From contig NC_066265.1 in assembly GCF_905404315.1 (NCBI RefSeq), forward strand, positions 33,504,501-33,568,500: a stretch of 64,000 bases of DNA, in the 5' to 3' direction. Of this stretch, positions 1-11,510 are shown piece by piece; position 1 is the first letter of the stretch; each line of letters starts with the position of its first letter. The translations under genes and the position numbers were made by a program. The notes beneath the pieces are model-generated. The model searched no databases. It had not been told where the DNA came from and worked only from the letters and a program-made list of their open reading frames with translations. The DNA is from Leptidea sinapis. Its lineage: Eukaryota; Arthropoda; Insecta; Lepidoptera; Pieridae.

Positions 1-1318
1 AAATACATTAAAAAAACTCAAATATCACTTAATTTATATTTGTGTGTTATTGATTTTTAATTTAGTATCAAATTTATGTTGAAAGCATCGTTAAGTATTT
101 TATTAGTTTTTATTTTTATTGCATCGGTCTAAAAGATATGAACTAAGATTCAGTAACCGTATCTTCTACAAAGACAAGCAAGCATCTGGCCAAGGTTTTT
201 CTTACAGTACAGAATATTCATAGAATATTCTCATTCGTGTCGTTATTGACAAAACAACCAGAGTTCGAATCGTATATTGAACTTGGAGATACATAATATA
301 TTTCTTGATAGTTTATCTTCGGGCATGAAACTTAACAGACTCCGCCCGGCGATACTTCTGTCTGAGTTTATCATAAAATTGACACTTGAAATTTTTAACA
401 AATTGAAACATTTTTATTATAATTGAAAAATTAACGATTTGAAATCAACTATTGAACGTCTAAATCGCAAAAGCGTTCTACCTCGAACCAAGAGCTCTTT
501 TCAAGAGATTTTATTCAATCATTAGGCAGAAGGGCATGATTGCTCCATTCCCATGGTGTGGTATAATTCAGAAAATTAGTTATGTATATTAAAGTTAAAA
601 TTTGAAAAATATCAAATATTTTATCATAGCTTACACATGTGACTTGAACGGGACAATTTAATCCGTAGTTATTTCTTTAAAATTTAATAAATATTGGGGA
701 AACACGAATGCCATTATTTTAGTAAACATCTGTACAGTATATAAGGTTGTTTATGAGTATGTTAAGAAAAATCAACTGGGTCGCCTTCCTACGGATTTGC
801 AGGCTATCAATTTAGTTTGGCGAATATTAGTTCCACTAACACTCAGCAAATTAAATTTGTGGTAAGGACAGTAACATGGCTCTTCTCAAATGTCTAAATT
901 CCACCTTTCAGCCGAAAATCATGTGACAAAGGGAATATGTTATCTGAAGTGGAAATCACAAAACAGCTTTTCAGTCGAATGATTTCTTGTCTAGGCGTAC
1001 GTGAATAAAACAAACAGGTAAAATTGATAAACGCTTCAAACAAAACTGTAACGCTCTGCTTATTTTCTATACATTTGACTTCTTGATTTATTAACACGAT
1101 GGAACCCTGTTAGTTCCAGTGCGTTATCAAAGATATATATTTGAATGAATATTATTTTGAAAATCTTTTCTTTCAAGATGAATCTGTTTGAGTTATTCGT
1201 GAAGCGTGTTGATATTTTCTTCGAATTATGTTTATGTTGACAATCCCTTATTATACATCATCAAATTTATCAGTGAGGCTTCTTAGGACAGAATGGTTTG
1301 TAATGGGTCAAAGCATAG
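1..1318. other. unassigned AT-rich DNA
   Basis: I recognise no gene, repeat or RNA here. Only short chance reading frames are present, with no domain-like or codon-biased stretch. Confidence 0.5.
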
Positions 1319-1637
1319 ACTAACGGCCGTTCCCAATATTCAATCTATCGCTTATTTGAGATAAAAATCGTAACTATCGTTGAATTTTCTGTCCCAATAA
1401 ACTTATCGACGGTAACTAATCTTATCCGTACACGCTGTCTGTCAATGGCACGACGTATAACTTACCAGCGATGGAAGTTTGTATGGAAATTGCAATTCAC
1501 GCGTCTCAATATAAGGCGATAAGAATGACTTATCGGGTATATTGGGACAGCTTCAGATTATTGACAGCTAATTACTGACAGTAGAAGGTAGTAATTTATC
1601 TCTATCTGAAGATAGTATATTGGGAACGGCTGTTAGT
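1319..1637. mobile_element. MITE1, non-autonomous DNA element
   Basis: The left end ACTAACGGCCGTTCCCAATA is repeated inverted at 1618-1637 with one mismatch, and the 319-bp interior has no coding potential. This is the structure of a MITE moved by another element's transposase. The flanking duplication could be TA or an imperfect TAA/TTA, so the superfamily is uncertain. A partial inverted copy of its left half lies at 1825-1970. Confidence 0.7.
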
Positions 1638-1735
1638 ATATATAAGAGTGAGGACGATCTGACAGCCCGAAAATGCGTGACCAATTTTGATTTGTGAATG
1701 TGTACATTAGCTAGTTAAATATTGAAAATACTAAG
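1638..1735 (+). mobile_element. MITE3 fragment
   Basis: The stretch GATCTGACAGCCCGAAAATG and the next 70 bases match the left interior of the MITE3 copy at 22284. It directly abuts the right end of MITE1, so one element probably landed in the other. Confidence 0.5.
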
Positions 1736-1824
1736 GAGCTCACTTACCAACAATTTCTTATATTTTTAAGTGATAATCCTCACTTCTGGGATTAATTACA
1801 AATTAAATTTGTACAATTTGTCAA

Positions 1825-1970
1825 TCACTTCTATCGCTGGTAAGCTATACGTCGTCCCATTCACAGACAACGTGTACGGTGTATAAGGTGAGTAGCCGTC
1901 GATAAGTTTATTGGGACAGAAAAGTCAACGATAGTTACGATTTTTATCGAACGGCTGTAAGGGGACTTAA
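1825..1970 (-). mobile_element. partial inverted copy of MITE1
   Basis: Read on the minus strand, this matches MITE1 from about 1345 to 1475. Shared landmarks include GATAAGTTTATTGGGACAGA and AACGATAGTTACGATTTTTA. The outer terminal repeat is degraded. Together with 1319-1475 it forms a large imperfect inverted repeat with arms of about 140 bp. Confidence 0.65.
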
Positions 1971-3734
1971 TCGGAAACGGGCAGAATAATCTTACCTATA
2001 ACTAGATTGTAAATAACCTAATTACACCCACGTGAACACTTTATTTTGAAAATTGATGTTCAGGAATATCTCACACGTAGTTTAAGTAGCCCCAGGGCAG
2101 CACTACGGATAACGTTATTACGGATACTGCATGATGCAGGTAGATATTGTTCTAATTCAATGTATAAACTAAATAGTTTGGCAGCCATTTAAATGTACAT
2201 ATTACATACCAAATATACACATATGTGATTGATATACACAAGCAATTTAAAATCAAGTTTGAATAGAAGTTGTGTGAGGGATTTTATTATCGAATTAAAC
2301 AATATTGTGCAGATTTCTTTTTTTGATTTTTCGGTTGCTTATGTCGGTGTTTTTGTAAAAAAAATGAATTTCAATGTATGTTTCAATATTTTTAAGGATT
2401 CAGTTGATGGTGGTGGTGGATGGTCGCTATGCTATATGTCATCAAAGTCCGCATTTGACTGACTTTATTTCAATTTCAAATGTTGTGATATTTACATTTT
2501 ACAAATTTAAGCCGAAGCGTACAATCCGTTGTATGTCATGTACTCGTTACTCGTTCGAATACATTAATCAAACATTCCTTCCTCAAAATATCTACGAATA
2601 ACAACAATACGAAATGTTATTCCAGTCTTTTAACCTACTTTATAAAAAAGGAGGTTATCAGTGCATGTAATTTTTATGTAACTGATAGATCGATTTGAAA
2701 TTTTGGGATAAAATTGCTAGTTGACTTATACAAATACACAATCAACTGTTTCAGAAATTCCTTAAATGAAACCATGTATCCTAATGCAATACCAGTATTC
2801 GTTACTAAACTGTGAAAAATTCTCCGTTAGACATATTTTCAAACATAGTATTTAACTGGAAAAATAGATAATCTTTACAATCTTTTGAAGCTTGAAACCA
2901 ATTTTATAGACGCGGTACCAGACTACCACTCTCACGCCAAAGTTTGGCACCGTGCGCGCTCATTGGTCAAATCAAATAGCACGCGCCCTTTGGTTAGATC
3001 AAATAACGTACACTTCCCCGGTTAGTTGTAACAAATTTCCGTCCTTTTCACGAAATTACTTCCACAAAAAATATTCAGCAAGCGATAGGAAAGAAGTTAC
3101 GCATAATTTGTCTAGAGTTGTATTTTGATAAATTAGTTTATCTGACTGTACATAATGAAGGGCATTTTTAATTCCTAATTATGTACAGTTCCATATACTA
3201 CTTTAGCTACCCACATAATATCATAAGCCTCCATGATGCATTCAAGAGCCGCATATAACCACCTTAAATTTTAACCGGTAATAGCGGTAATTAAGAGTTT
3301 TCTGGCAGATACTATATTTTTTATAATTCAGAGATAAACTAGAGTCGGCCCCAACTATCATATCGAATTTGTTTGCAAATTGACATTTTATTTCGAACTA
3401 AATGTCATCTCGACCCGAGATCAATAAAATTTCTTTGTTTTTCTTAAGTTCTAAAACCTTCTGAGCAATAAGCTATCAATTTATGCCTGAGAAATCCTAT
3501 CATATTGCAACGTCAGTTACGTTCATCCCTAATCGTATCTAGTACCTGATGTAGCAGTCCATTGCAATCCATACTCCATACCTACGCATCAATGAAGCTA
3601 TTTTACTTATTCTCTCCTTTTTTTATTTTATCGTAGATAAGTTTTATTAATTAATATTTACCTATTTTCAAAACTTAACAAAATTAAATTTTGAGTTAAA
3701 TGATTATATTTTTATATATTATATAACTATTATT
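1971..3734. other. unassigned DNA with a small GC-rich patch
   Basis: No gene is recognised. The only notable content is a CCAAT-containing 27-bp tandem pair at 2956-3009, listed separately. Confidence 0.45.
2956..3009. repeat. 27-bp tandem pair with CCAAT-like cores
   Basis: Two adjacent 27-bp units (2956-2982 and 2983-3009) share GCGC, then TTGGT, then ATCAAATA. The first contains ATTGGTCA, a reverse CCAAT box. The patch is GC-rich compared with its surroundings. It could be promoter-proximal DNA, but no TATA, initiator or coding region is visible beside it. Confidence 0.35.
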
Positions 3735-3895
3735 GTAATTCTCGCAGAATACTTTTATTTATTTACGTTGTGTGTTGATTGATGCATATATTATACTCTA
3801 AGATGAATCGTCTATGCTATAAGACTAGTGATTTTTAATAATTTATCTACATTTACTATTTTACCTACTCGTTTTGTTTTCATACTATAATTAAA
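3735..3895 (+). repeat. R6 repeat, probable LINE 3' UTR fragment
   Basis: This shares CAGAATAC, TTTATTTACG, GTGTG, TTGATGCA and a later ACATTTACT...TTACCTACTCG block with 4740-4915 and 30845-31015. The 30845 copy continues into a LINE-like tail, so this is probably a decayed piece of the same 3' UTR. Confidence 0.45.
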
Positions 3896-3959
3896 CACTC
3901 TTAGAAAATAAATTTAAATTGGAAATGTAACCAGTAACCAAATATAAGTTTTATTGTAT

Positions 3960-4100
3960 ACAATTATTGTATTGTAATCAGTCCTACTAAGTATACGTAG
4001 GAAAGTAAGTCTATACGTATGTGTGTGAAGTTTTAGTTCAATCCGACGTTTTAAAATGGGTCGAAATCAGGTTCAAAGGATCATAGATACAAACATAACA
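3960..4100 (-). repeat. R5 repeat fragment
   Basis: The block TCAATCCGACGTTTTAAAAT with GGTC-AAATCA-GTTCAAA is shared with 26495-26560, and the upstream CAGTCCTACTAAGTAT matches the CGGTCCCTAATAAGTAT of that copy. It is non-coding. Confidence 0.45.
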
Positions 4101-4739
4101 AATCTAATATAAGCGTGTTAGTAAAAATAACAATTTAAATTAAGTCTATTTCAATTTGAGTTTGAACATTCTTAATAATTTTACAGAATGGTGCTGTAGG
4201 TACTAATCTGATGCCGTATGTGTAAGATAGAAATATAAAAAAGGGTACTTAAGTCCATAATCCCTTAGCATATCATTAAGTTCGCTACATGTAAAAGTAA
4301 AGCCTTAAGGATGTATTAGTCTTTTTTATATGCTTCTTATTACTATACCACGAAAGTGCGTTCATAAAATTAAATTCCCTAATGTAAAATACTGTAAAAA
4401 TTATTAAAGATGATGTTAAAAAATGTTCAGTTACTAATTACAATGTGTGGTATAAAATACTTAGTTCTTTAATGTCAAGTGACCTTAGTGTAAAAAGTTT
4501 CGTTCGTTCAAGCTTCGTGAGTAGATTTCATACGATACTTAAGATGTAATCTTGTGCTTCTAATGAGAGGATTTGAGGAACTGCTAGCACTAAGTCCCTC
4601 TACGAACTTAGATATGGATTGACATTATGTAACTTATATTATGAAATACTACTGTCTTACAACTCTGTCGTCTGTTAGAGTCAAAATTATATCTATATAT
4701 TTTATTATATTAGATTAAATGGCCATGAATTAAAAATGC

Positions 4740-4920
4740 TTGTAAAATGCTTGCAAAATACCATTATTTATTTACGGTGTGTGTGGATTGATGCATCTAC
4801 TGTAATCAATAACTCTTGTCTTTACGTATTAATTTACATTTACTTTTTTTACTTACTCGTGTAAAGCATTGAATATTTAGTGTTTGAGAATTTTTGTTGC
4901 ATCGTTCTAAAAAGTTCCAA
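4740..4920 (+). repeat. R6 repeat, probable LINE 3' UTR fragment
   Basis: It matches 30845-31015 along most of its length, including TTATTTACGGTGTGTGTGGA, ATTAATTTACATTTACTTTT, ACTTACTCGTGTAA and TTTGTTGCATC. It lacks the (TTTGA)-type tail seen at 31208. The bases between 4100 and 4740 hold nothing I recognise. Confidence 0.55.
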
Positions 4921-5068
4921 TATGAAATGTAATACTGATAATCTTTAACCAATTTCATAAACATACATAATACATGAGTTAAGTACAAGTTCATTTGCAT
5001 TTCCATTCGTAAAACATTCAAAAAGGAATTATAATTCTGCAATAATTTAATTTGTAAAACAAATTTTA

Positions 5069-5215
5069 CCGGTGGGAGGCTTTGTACAGGATTCCTGTTA
5101 TTTGAGTACCACAGCGGCTCATTTTTCTGTAATCAAGTAATAATATGAAGATATATTTTATATGTTTGAAGGGCGCTATAGTTAGTGAAGTTACAAGGGT
5201 AATGAGACAACATCT
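5069..5215 (+). repeat. R2 dispersed repeat, partial
   Basis: GGTGGGAGGCTTTGTACAGG and later GAAGGGCGCTATAGTTAGTG match the longer R2 copy at 62087-62399. The 3' part, including the CCTTATTTTCATAAAA end, is missing. R2 has a LINE- or SINE-like 3' end and is not protein coding. Confidence 0.7.
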
Positions 5216-5279
5216 TATATCTCAAAGTGACGAACGAAACTGCGACGCAGGGTTGAATGTTAGGGTTCAGTCAAGAATA

Positions 5280-5640
5280 TAATGTTAATCATAATGTTAA
5301 CACCAGAATCAAACAATACAAGTTATCCCTACTACTCGGTTAAGTCGACTCAATAAGACTTTTGTTGAATGATGCATATTATGCTTTCACAAAATGATCC
5401 CAGAGAATGTACAAAACAAATGTGTTACATCATTCCAAAGATTTGTAAGAAACTTTTGTGTGTAACTTAATTAATTTTACCACAGATTGGGAATAGAGCG
5501 ACTGCCCTCGGGATATTTAAATAAAACATTTTATTGTGACGAAATTATTTCATTCTTCCATTCCATTCTTTTCAAGCTTGAGACGTAAATATTCGTATGG
5601 GTATATTCGAAATTGAACCCTGAGCAACACTTCTTTGTAA
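5280..5640 (+). mobile_element. LINE-B 3' fragment
   Basis: It aligns with the end of ORF2 and the 3' UTR of LINE-B at 49068-49600 on the other strand. Markers are GATCCCAGAGAATGTACAAA, ACAAATGTGTTACATCATTC, TTTTACCACAGATTGGGAAT and TTCTTTTCAAGCTTGAGACG. The reading frame is destroyed. It is an old, 5'-truncated insertion. Confidence 0.7.
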
Positions 5641-6244
5641 TGGACAGTATGTATCACCACAGGTTAAGGATGGATACTTAGGTATTAAGTGTTACTCAAC
5701 ACCTGCTGAATGTCTGGCTTGTCAATTCAAATCGTTCTAATTACTTACGTCAGCTAAGTAAAGATATTTTCAACGGCAAAATACAAGCAAAGAGTTTATA
5801 TTATGTTTAATTATATAGATATTTACGTAACATGCAAAACTACTTTCTATCATCCCTCAACAAAAGACTAAATTCCAGACTCCAAGAGACGAGATAGTTA
5901 TAATTTTTTACAAAGCTTCTACAGGATTTCCCGTTGAGTCACAAACGATGAAAGAACTCTTTTTCAGAACTATTTTCTACATCATGCAATTTTAATTTTT
6001 TAATTTCGTCTGCGTAGCTTCTATTTTTATTTTACTATTTCGTAGATGAGAATTGTCTGTGACATTCTTATTTATTTTCTTGTAATTATGTATTATTCCT
6101 TATAAAGACTAATATGTTATAATATAAACTATCTATTGGTGAAGTTCTTTCGAAGATTACTTGACCAAACGGACACAGACAATTCTAAAAGAAATTCTGC
6201 TGTAAGGACTGTGTTATCAGTGTAACACCAAGAAAAAGCTGATA
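5641..6244. other. unassigned DNA
   Basis: I see no gene or known repeat here. Confidence 0.45.
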
Positions 6245-6335
6245 TATCGACAGAGCCAGGTCTGGATTTAAGCGAGGGCAACCACGGCTACAGCCCCGAG
6301 ACCTTCACACAATAGAGACATGCACTTGCAATGAA
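6245..6335. repeat. possible hAT-like terminal remnant
   Basis: The stretch AGCCAGGTCTGGATTTAAGC followed by GGGCAACCACGGCTACAGCC and CCGAGACC resembles the ends of hAT-type elements that read GGCCGG...GGGGCC. No partner terminal repeat or transposase is visible nearby, so this is weak. Confidence 0.25.
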
Positions 6336-6639
6336 GAGCGCTCATTTTCAAAAAATAAAAACTATAAAAATAGGCTTCAAACCACGATGGGACAAAACTG
6401 TAATTCAAAGCTTTCTCTCCTGAACATTGAAAGTGACCACAAAGTGGCTTCAAACTGGATTTCAGCGAAATCATCAAAGGAGAAAAATCATTCATGAAGG
6501 CGAGAAATTCTCGGAAAGTTCCGTTAAAATTTAAACTTTAAATTTAATTTGAGACAATACTTGTTTCCGTTTATATTAATATATCTGTTAAATAATAAAA
6601 TAATCCACACTTGGTGTCACAAAATATTATTATTAAAAT

Positions 6640-7398
6640 AATCCCATTTGTCGTATCACCGCTCTTCGAGAACACTTCTCTTAAAGCCGCGCCTAGTATC
6701 GAAATACTGGGTCTCGAAATCTCGAGCGATTGCCAATTCCGTGGCCATCTGGAGGGCAAAGCCAAATTGGCTTCGAAGAAGCTGGGCGTCATCGATAGAG
6801 CACGGCAATACTTCAAGCCGGCCCACATTCTAGCGCTCTACAAAGCGCAGTTCCGGCCACACATGGAGTATTGCTGTCATCTCTGGTCTGGCGCACCCCA
6901 ATATCAGCTCGATCTATTTGACCGCGTGCAACGTAGAGCAGATCGAATTGTCGGGGACTCAGTGCTCTGTGAACGGCTGGATCACTTGGCGTTGCGTAGA
7001 GACGTCGCTTCATTGTGTGTCTTCTACCGCATTTATCACGAGGAACACTCCCCGAAGAAGTGTTTAACCTGATTCCTGCCGCCGAATTGCACCTTCGCAC
7101 GACACGCCACAAGTTAGGATATCATCCCCACCATCTGGATGTGTGGCGGTCCTCCACAGTGCGGTTTTCAAGAAGCTTTCTCCCTCGTACTACAAAGCTG
7201 TGGAATGAGCTTCATTGTGCGGTGTTTCCGGGACGATACGACATGGGTACCTTCAAAAAAAGCGCGTACACCTTCCTTAAAGGCCGGCAACGCTCTTGTG
7301 ATTCCTCTGGTGTTGCAAGAGAATGTGGGCGGCGGTGATCACTTAACACCAGGTGACCCGTACGCTCGTTTGTCCTCCTATTCCATAAAAAAAAAAAA
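6640..7398 (+). mobile_element. LINE-A copy, 5'-truncated, frameshifted
   Basis: This is the last third of a LINE-A ORF2, from FVVSPLFENTSLKAAPSIEI through the C-terminal CGRR, followed by the family 3' end and an A-run at 7387-7398. The frame breaks near 7035-7050: residues up to IYHEEHSPKK are in one frame and VFNLIPAAELHLRTTRHKL continues in another. Compared with the copy at 28157-29704 it lacks the RT core. It cannot make an active protein. The 5' cut and A-tail are typical of incomplete target-primed reverse transcription. Confidence 0.9.
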
Positions 7399-7524
7399 CT
7401 ACACTATTTGGAAAACAATTTGGGGCCTCCAGACCTCGAAGTCGGCTCTCTAAGCAGAACATTAAAAAGTTATCAGAATTATAGAAGAAACTTGTGTAAA
7501 GTGAAAGAAGTTATGATTATGAAA

Positions 7525-7672
7525 TCCTTCTTTGCACAGAATGCTGGATGGGTAAGTATGTCAGTAGCGCTTTTTTCTGACGTGAAGTTGTTTCAGTAGC
7601 TTTTGAAATTACTGACGGAGGCGATTACGATATCACTGAAAATTTTGAATTCAATCAAGAATCCTGAGAGAG
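7525..7672 (+). repeat. R2 dispersed repeat, degraded
   Basis: TTCTTTGCACAGAATGCTGG, TTTCTGACGTGAAGT and CAATCAAGAATCCTGAG follow the R2 order. The middle is heavily changed. Confidence 0.5.
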
Positions 7673-7690
7673 AACATTAATTCATCATGA

Positions 7691-7945
7691 CGACCTCTAT
7701 AGCCGAGTGTTTAGCGATCCTACCTACTAAGCTAGAGGTCCCGGGTTCGAATCTCGGTAGGTGCAAGCATTTATATGATGAATATGGATGTTTATTTCCG
7801 AGTCATAGATATTTATATTGTATGTTCAAGTAAGTATCTTGTATTTATTATATTAATGTCTTGCAACCCATAACACCCAACAGATGTATGCCTAATTTGG
7901 GGCAAGATAATTTGTTTAAAATGTGTGTCATTATTATTATTATTA
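7691..7945 (+). mobile_element. tRNA-derived SINE, full 5' head
   Basis: The head carries a Pol III A box (TAGCCGAGTG at 7700-7709) and a B box (GGTTCGAATCT at 7744-7754) at tRNA-like spacing. The tRNA-unrelated body then runs to GGGGCAAGATAATTTG and an ATT-rich tail near 7930-7945. SINEs of this type are transcribed by RNA polymerase III and mobilised by a LINE. It is not a functional tRNA gene: the head does not close into a full acceptor stem with a matching 3' half. Confidence 0.85.
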
Positions 7946-9479
7946 ACTTCATTATTGTATTGAACTTAATTGTACAGTATAAGAAGTGTAACGCCTTGCT
8001 TTTTGCTGTTAGCAAAGTATTATTGAGCAACATTGGTATTTACCTTATAGTAATGCTATTTACGTAAAGATCAGTGGTAATATCCGTTCATATAGTGTTT
8101 AAACACATAAATGCATAATCGGGATTTAAGTATGAAATTGTGTTTTAATTATTATAATCAGTATTTAAAGTTTATTATTAATTAAACGTATACATCGTTA
8201 TTATTTGTGGTGACAAAATCGCACATTACAACTAGTTTAAAATATATTCAGCTGGAATATGTACTGTTTTGTATTGCAAAAAAAACACAGCGGTACATTT
8301 CATTGAAACCGTTGACAGAGTGAAATTCCTCTGTAAAAGTAATACAGACACGGATATTTTTCCGAATAATTCTTTTTTGTTTTTCCTTTTATCTAAAATT
8401 TTACATTAACTTAAAGTTATATCGTACATAACATAGGTACTTGAACTAAGTACTACAAATTATAATGACAAATACGACAATAATATAACTGATGCCTGCG
8501 ACGTCGTCTGTTTACATATGTGTGTTGATATGTACTAACTATTCAAAATAATCCACTAATATTTTAATCTAGATATGAGATAGATAACAGATATGCTTAA
8601 TAAAAAGTAGGATAAAAAGCCGCAAGAGAACAGATGAACATACAAACATACATACCAGTAGAAATCATAAACCTCTGTTTTGCTTGGCCATAGTCGAGTA
8701 ATAATGTGTATTGGTCTTTAAAGCTCTGCATAAAAAATAAGGACGCAATAAAGGACCTTTCCTATAATATGGCGTTAGTTGAAAATTATACTTTAGTGCC
8801 TTTACGTGATATTGTTATTGGTACGGAACGGTTTATACGGATCAATAAAAATTATTTTAATAACATTCATGTACCACTGGTTATATTATATGTATATTTT
8901 TTTTAATTTATAATATTTATTTAATTTATAGAAGTGTAATTTTGGTATAGTGTAAATTGGATTTTATGAAACTAAAATTGGTAACGAACCCTACCGTAGT
9001 GTACTGACTACGGGTAAGGACGGACTTTGCATACTATGGAGACTAATGGACTACACTCTGAATACATTCGAGAGAAAGAAACATGTAACATTATTTTTAA
9101 CGTAGTAATGATTAATGAGTTTTAAAAATTATATTTTTTTGAAGTGACAAACATGTTTAGAAATGATAAACACTTTATTTTTTGCATTGTTATATAAACA
9201 TTAAATAACTACATTATTTAATTTGACTCGCCTATGTAATGCTCGGTAGGATAAAGTCAGCTCGGGTAAGGTAAGGGAGAATCGCTTAGTGAGCTTAGTT
9301 GTATTACGTATTAAAACCTGGGTTTGATGAAGTTTTCACTTCCGTTTATGTTTTAAACACACACCATTTTATTAATGCAAGTTCCAAACGTTTAAAAAAA
9401 TAGTATTTCAAAAGGAATAAAGAGCATACAATAAAAGCTGGATCTTTACATAAATCCACAGAGCTGTTTTTAAGGAACT
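7946..9479. other. unassigned AT-rich DNA
   Basis: No gene or repeat is recognised. A 66-codon frame at 8706-8906 has no recognisable domain and low complexity. Confidence 0.45.
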
Positions 9480-9695
9480 TTCTTCAACGTAAAACCAAGC
9501 TGTGAAATGAGCTTCCTAGTACGGTGTTTCCAGAAATATACGACATGGGAACTTTAAAAAAAATGGAGTACATCTTTCTAAAGGGCCCGCAGCACTCCTG
9601 TGTTTCCTCTGGTGTTACAAGAGAATGTGGGTAGCGGTGATCACTCACCACCAGGTAAGCTATACACTCGTTTTTCCTCGTCTTCGATAAAAAGA
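9480..9695 (+). mobile_element. LINE-A 3' fragment, degraded
   Basis: It corresponds to the last 60 codons plus 3' end of LINE-A: AAGCTGTGAAATGAGCTTCC, TACGACATGGGAACTTTAAA, GTGTTACAAGAGAATGTGGG and GCGGTGATCACTCACCACCA. The frame is broken. Confidence 0.85.
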
Positions 9696-9784
9696 TATTA
9701 CGTATAATGAACTGTACTTTGCATTCTGCCGTTTCACATAAAGAATATTATTAAAATAAAGACTATATACCAAGTAAGCATGAT

Positions 9785-9910
9785 TTGGTCGCGATATTTA
9801 CCCACTTTAAACGGCCAGATTTCGTTCAAACTTTGTAGATTTATCGAGGACCGATGACAATATATTAATTTGATAAAATTATTCCATTTTTAATTTGCAA
9901 AATAATAAAA
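9785..9910 (+). repeat. R5 repeat fragment
   Basis: GAGGACCGATGACAATAT and the AT-rich sequence beside it match, inverted, the R5 copy near 26455. It is non-coding. Confidence 0.4.
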
Positions 9911-11099
9911 CAAAAAGATTTCAAGATATTTAACCGATTTATCTAATATGTATTCGAAAAAAAAATTCGAATACCAAACAAAATTTTCTGCTTTTTAGTG
10001 TGTTTTTTGTTTTTTTTTTTTTGAACTATTATTATCTTTTATTTTTATTACTAAACCACGTCATTCAGGAGCTTATATTATAGTAAAGCATCAATTAACG
10101 ACTGTGGGTAGAGCGGGTACCTCCTCGATATTAGGTTATCACCCTCGCAGTATACATAACTAACAATTAGGTGACGATCAAGTTTTATTTTAGCTTCGAT
10201 GGCAATTTACAATTTTAGACCGAAGTTAAATTGGTACTTCATTGCCAATAGACAATATCAGTCTCTATAATACTTCTTTCAGTTTTATTATGTTTTTTAT
10301 GTGTCTTTCTATGTACAAATTTCTGTATGCAGTTTTATTTGTAAGGTTGCAAGTTCAAGTAGGTACTTTGGTATCATAAAATTGAATGCAACAGTTACAA
10401 GTTTACATGATGGGAAACGCTACAACTACTCATAGACTAATACTAGTAATACCAGTTAAGTTGGTAGAATGATCAAAGCTTGAAGTAGTATCGTTTCAGT
10501 ATTATTATATTATATTTTATTATTATTAATTAATTAATATACATTTTAAAATGTTTCCCTAATGTACTTCTTACTATTGTAATCCCTATCATATAATATT
10601 TAAGAAATGATCGTACGAAAATTAATTAATTTCAAAGTGTAATAATCCTAATTTATTGGTAATTTTAGTTGCATGGTATACATTATTTTTCACGTACTTA
10701 AAACTTCATGCCGAAATAAGCACTTTTAATTTTATTTAACTTTTACATTGAACTTAAATTGTTAAACTTTCCTATTTGTTGTAATCAATGTTACACCTTT
10801 TACATGAACTAATTAAAAACTTAACCGTAAATAAAATTTTGAGTCTCGAATATGCAATCGTTTTTGTCCTCTTTATACCGAATGAATTCAGAGTACTAAG
10901 TATTCGTAATATGGAGTATAAATTAATAGTTAATTTATATGATTGCCTTGTAATCTATATTTAATAATAATACATTTCACTGTCCGAAAATTTTAATCTA
11001 ACGTAAATTAAATATGCTCGTGCAAAAATTGTAAATAATATAAGGCCTAATTTTAAAGAAGTATTGATAATTTCAGTACTTACAGCGCATTTCGATATT
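9911..11099. other. unassigned AT-rich DNA
   Basis: Nothing supportable is seen. No coding region or repeat is recognised. Confidence 0.45.
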
Positions 11100-11510
11100 G
11101 AGGCTATTGAGTTTGTAAGTCTTTTATGGAACGATGTATGCTTTTACAACAAGATCCCAGAAAATGGATTGGCGGCAGTGATCACTTGACATCAGGTAAC
11201 CCGTACGCTCGTTTGTCATCCTCTTACATAAATAAAATGTTCAGAATAAATGCATTACGAAATTTAAAAGAATTGTTAAAAAACGTTTGTGTGGTAAAGG
11301 TTACTATTACATAAATGACTTTTTAATAATACCACAGATTGGGAATAGAACGGGCTATGTAATTATTGTTTTTATGAAAAAAAAAAGAAGCCCTCCGAAT
11401 TTGTTGCGCCCGTTCTTCTCAAGTCTGAGGCATAATTTTTAGAATGGGTGATAGTTTTTGCCTTTCAATTCCTAGTTTGAATTAAAATATTAAAATTTTA
11501 ATTTTAAATG
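11100..11510 (+). mobile_element. LINE-B 3' fragment, interrupted
   Basis: The two parts 11100-11166 and 11240-11510 together match the LINE-B C-terminal coding end and 3' UTR: GATCCCAGAAAATG before the break, then TACGAAATTTAAAAGAATTG, GGTTACTATTAC, ATACCACAGATTGGGAATAG and CCCGTTCTTCTCAAGTCTGA. The break is a nested LINE-A tail. An A-run and divergence mark it as old. Confidence 0.8.
11167..11239 (+). mobile_element. 67-bp LINE-A tail nested in LINE-B
   Basis: GGCGGCAGTGATCACTTGAC, ATCAGG and CCCGTACGCTCGTTTGTC are the LINE-A 3' end. The insert splits a LINE-B copy and is flanked by AAAATG at 11161-11166 and again at 11234-11239, a 6-bp target-site duplication. It is one of the shortest LINE insertions in the window. 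Confidence 0.8.

Noticed and set aside
7691..7765. possible tRNA gene
   Set aside because: A and B boxes are present, but no complete cloverleaf closes and the sequence continues into a SINE body shared with two other loci.
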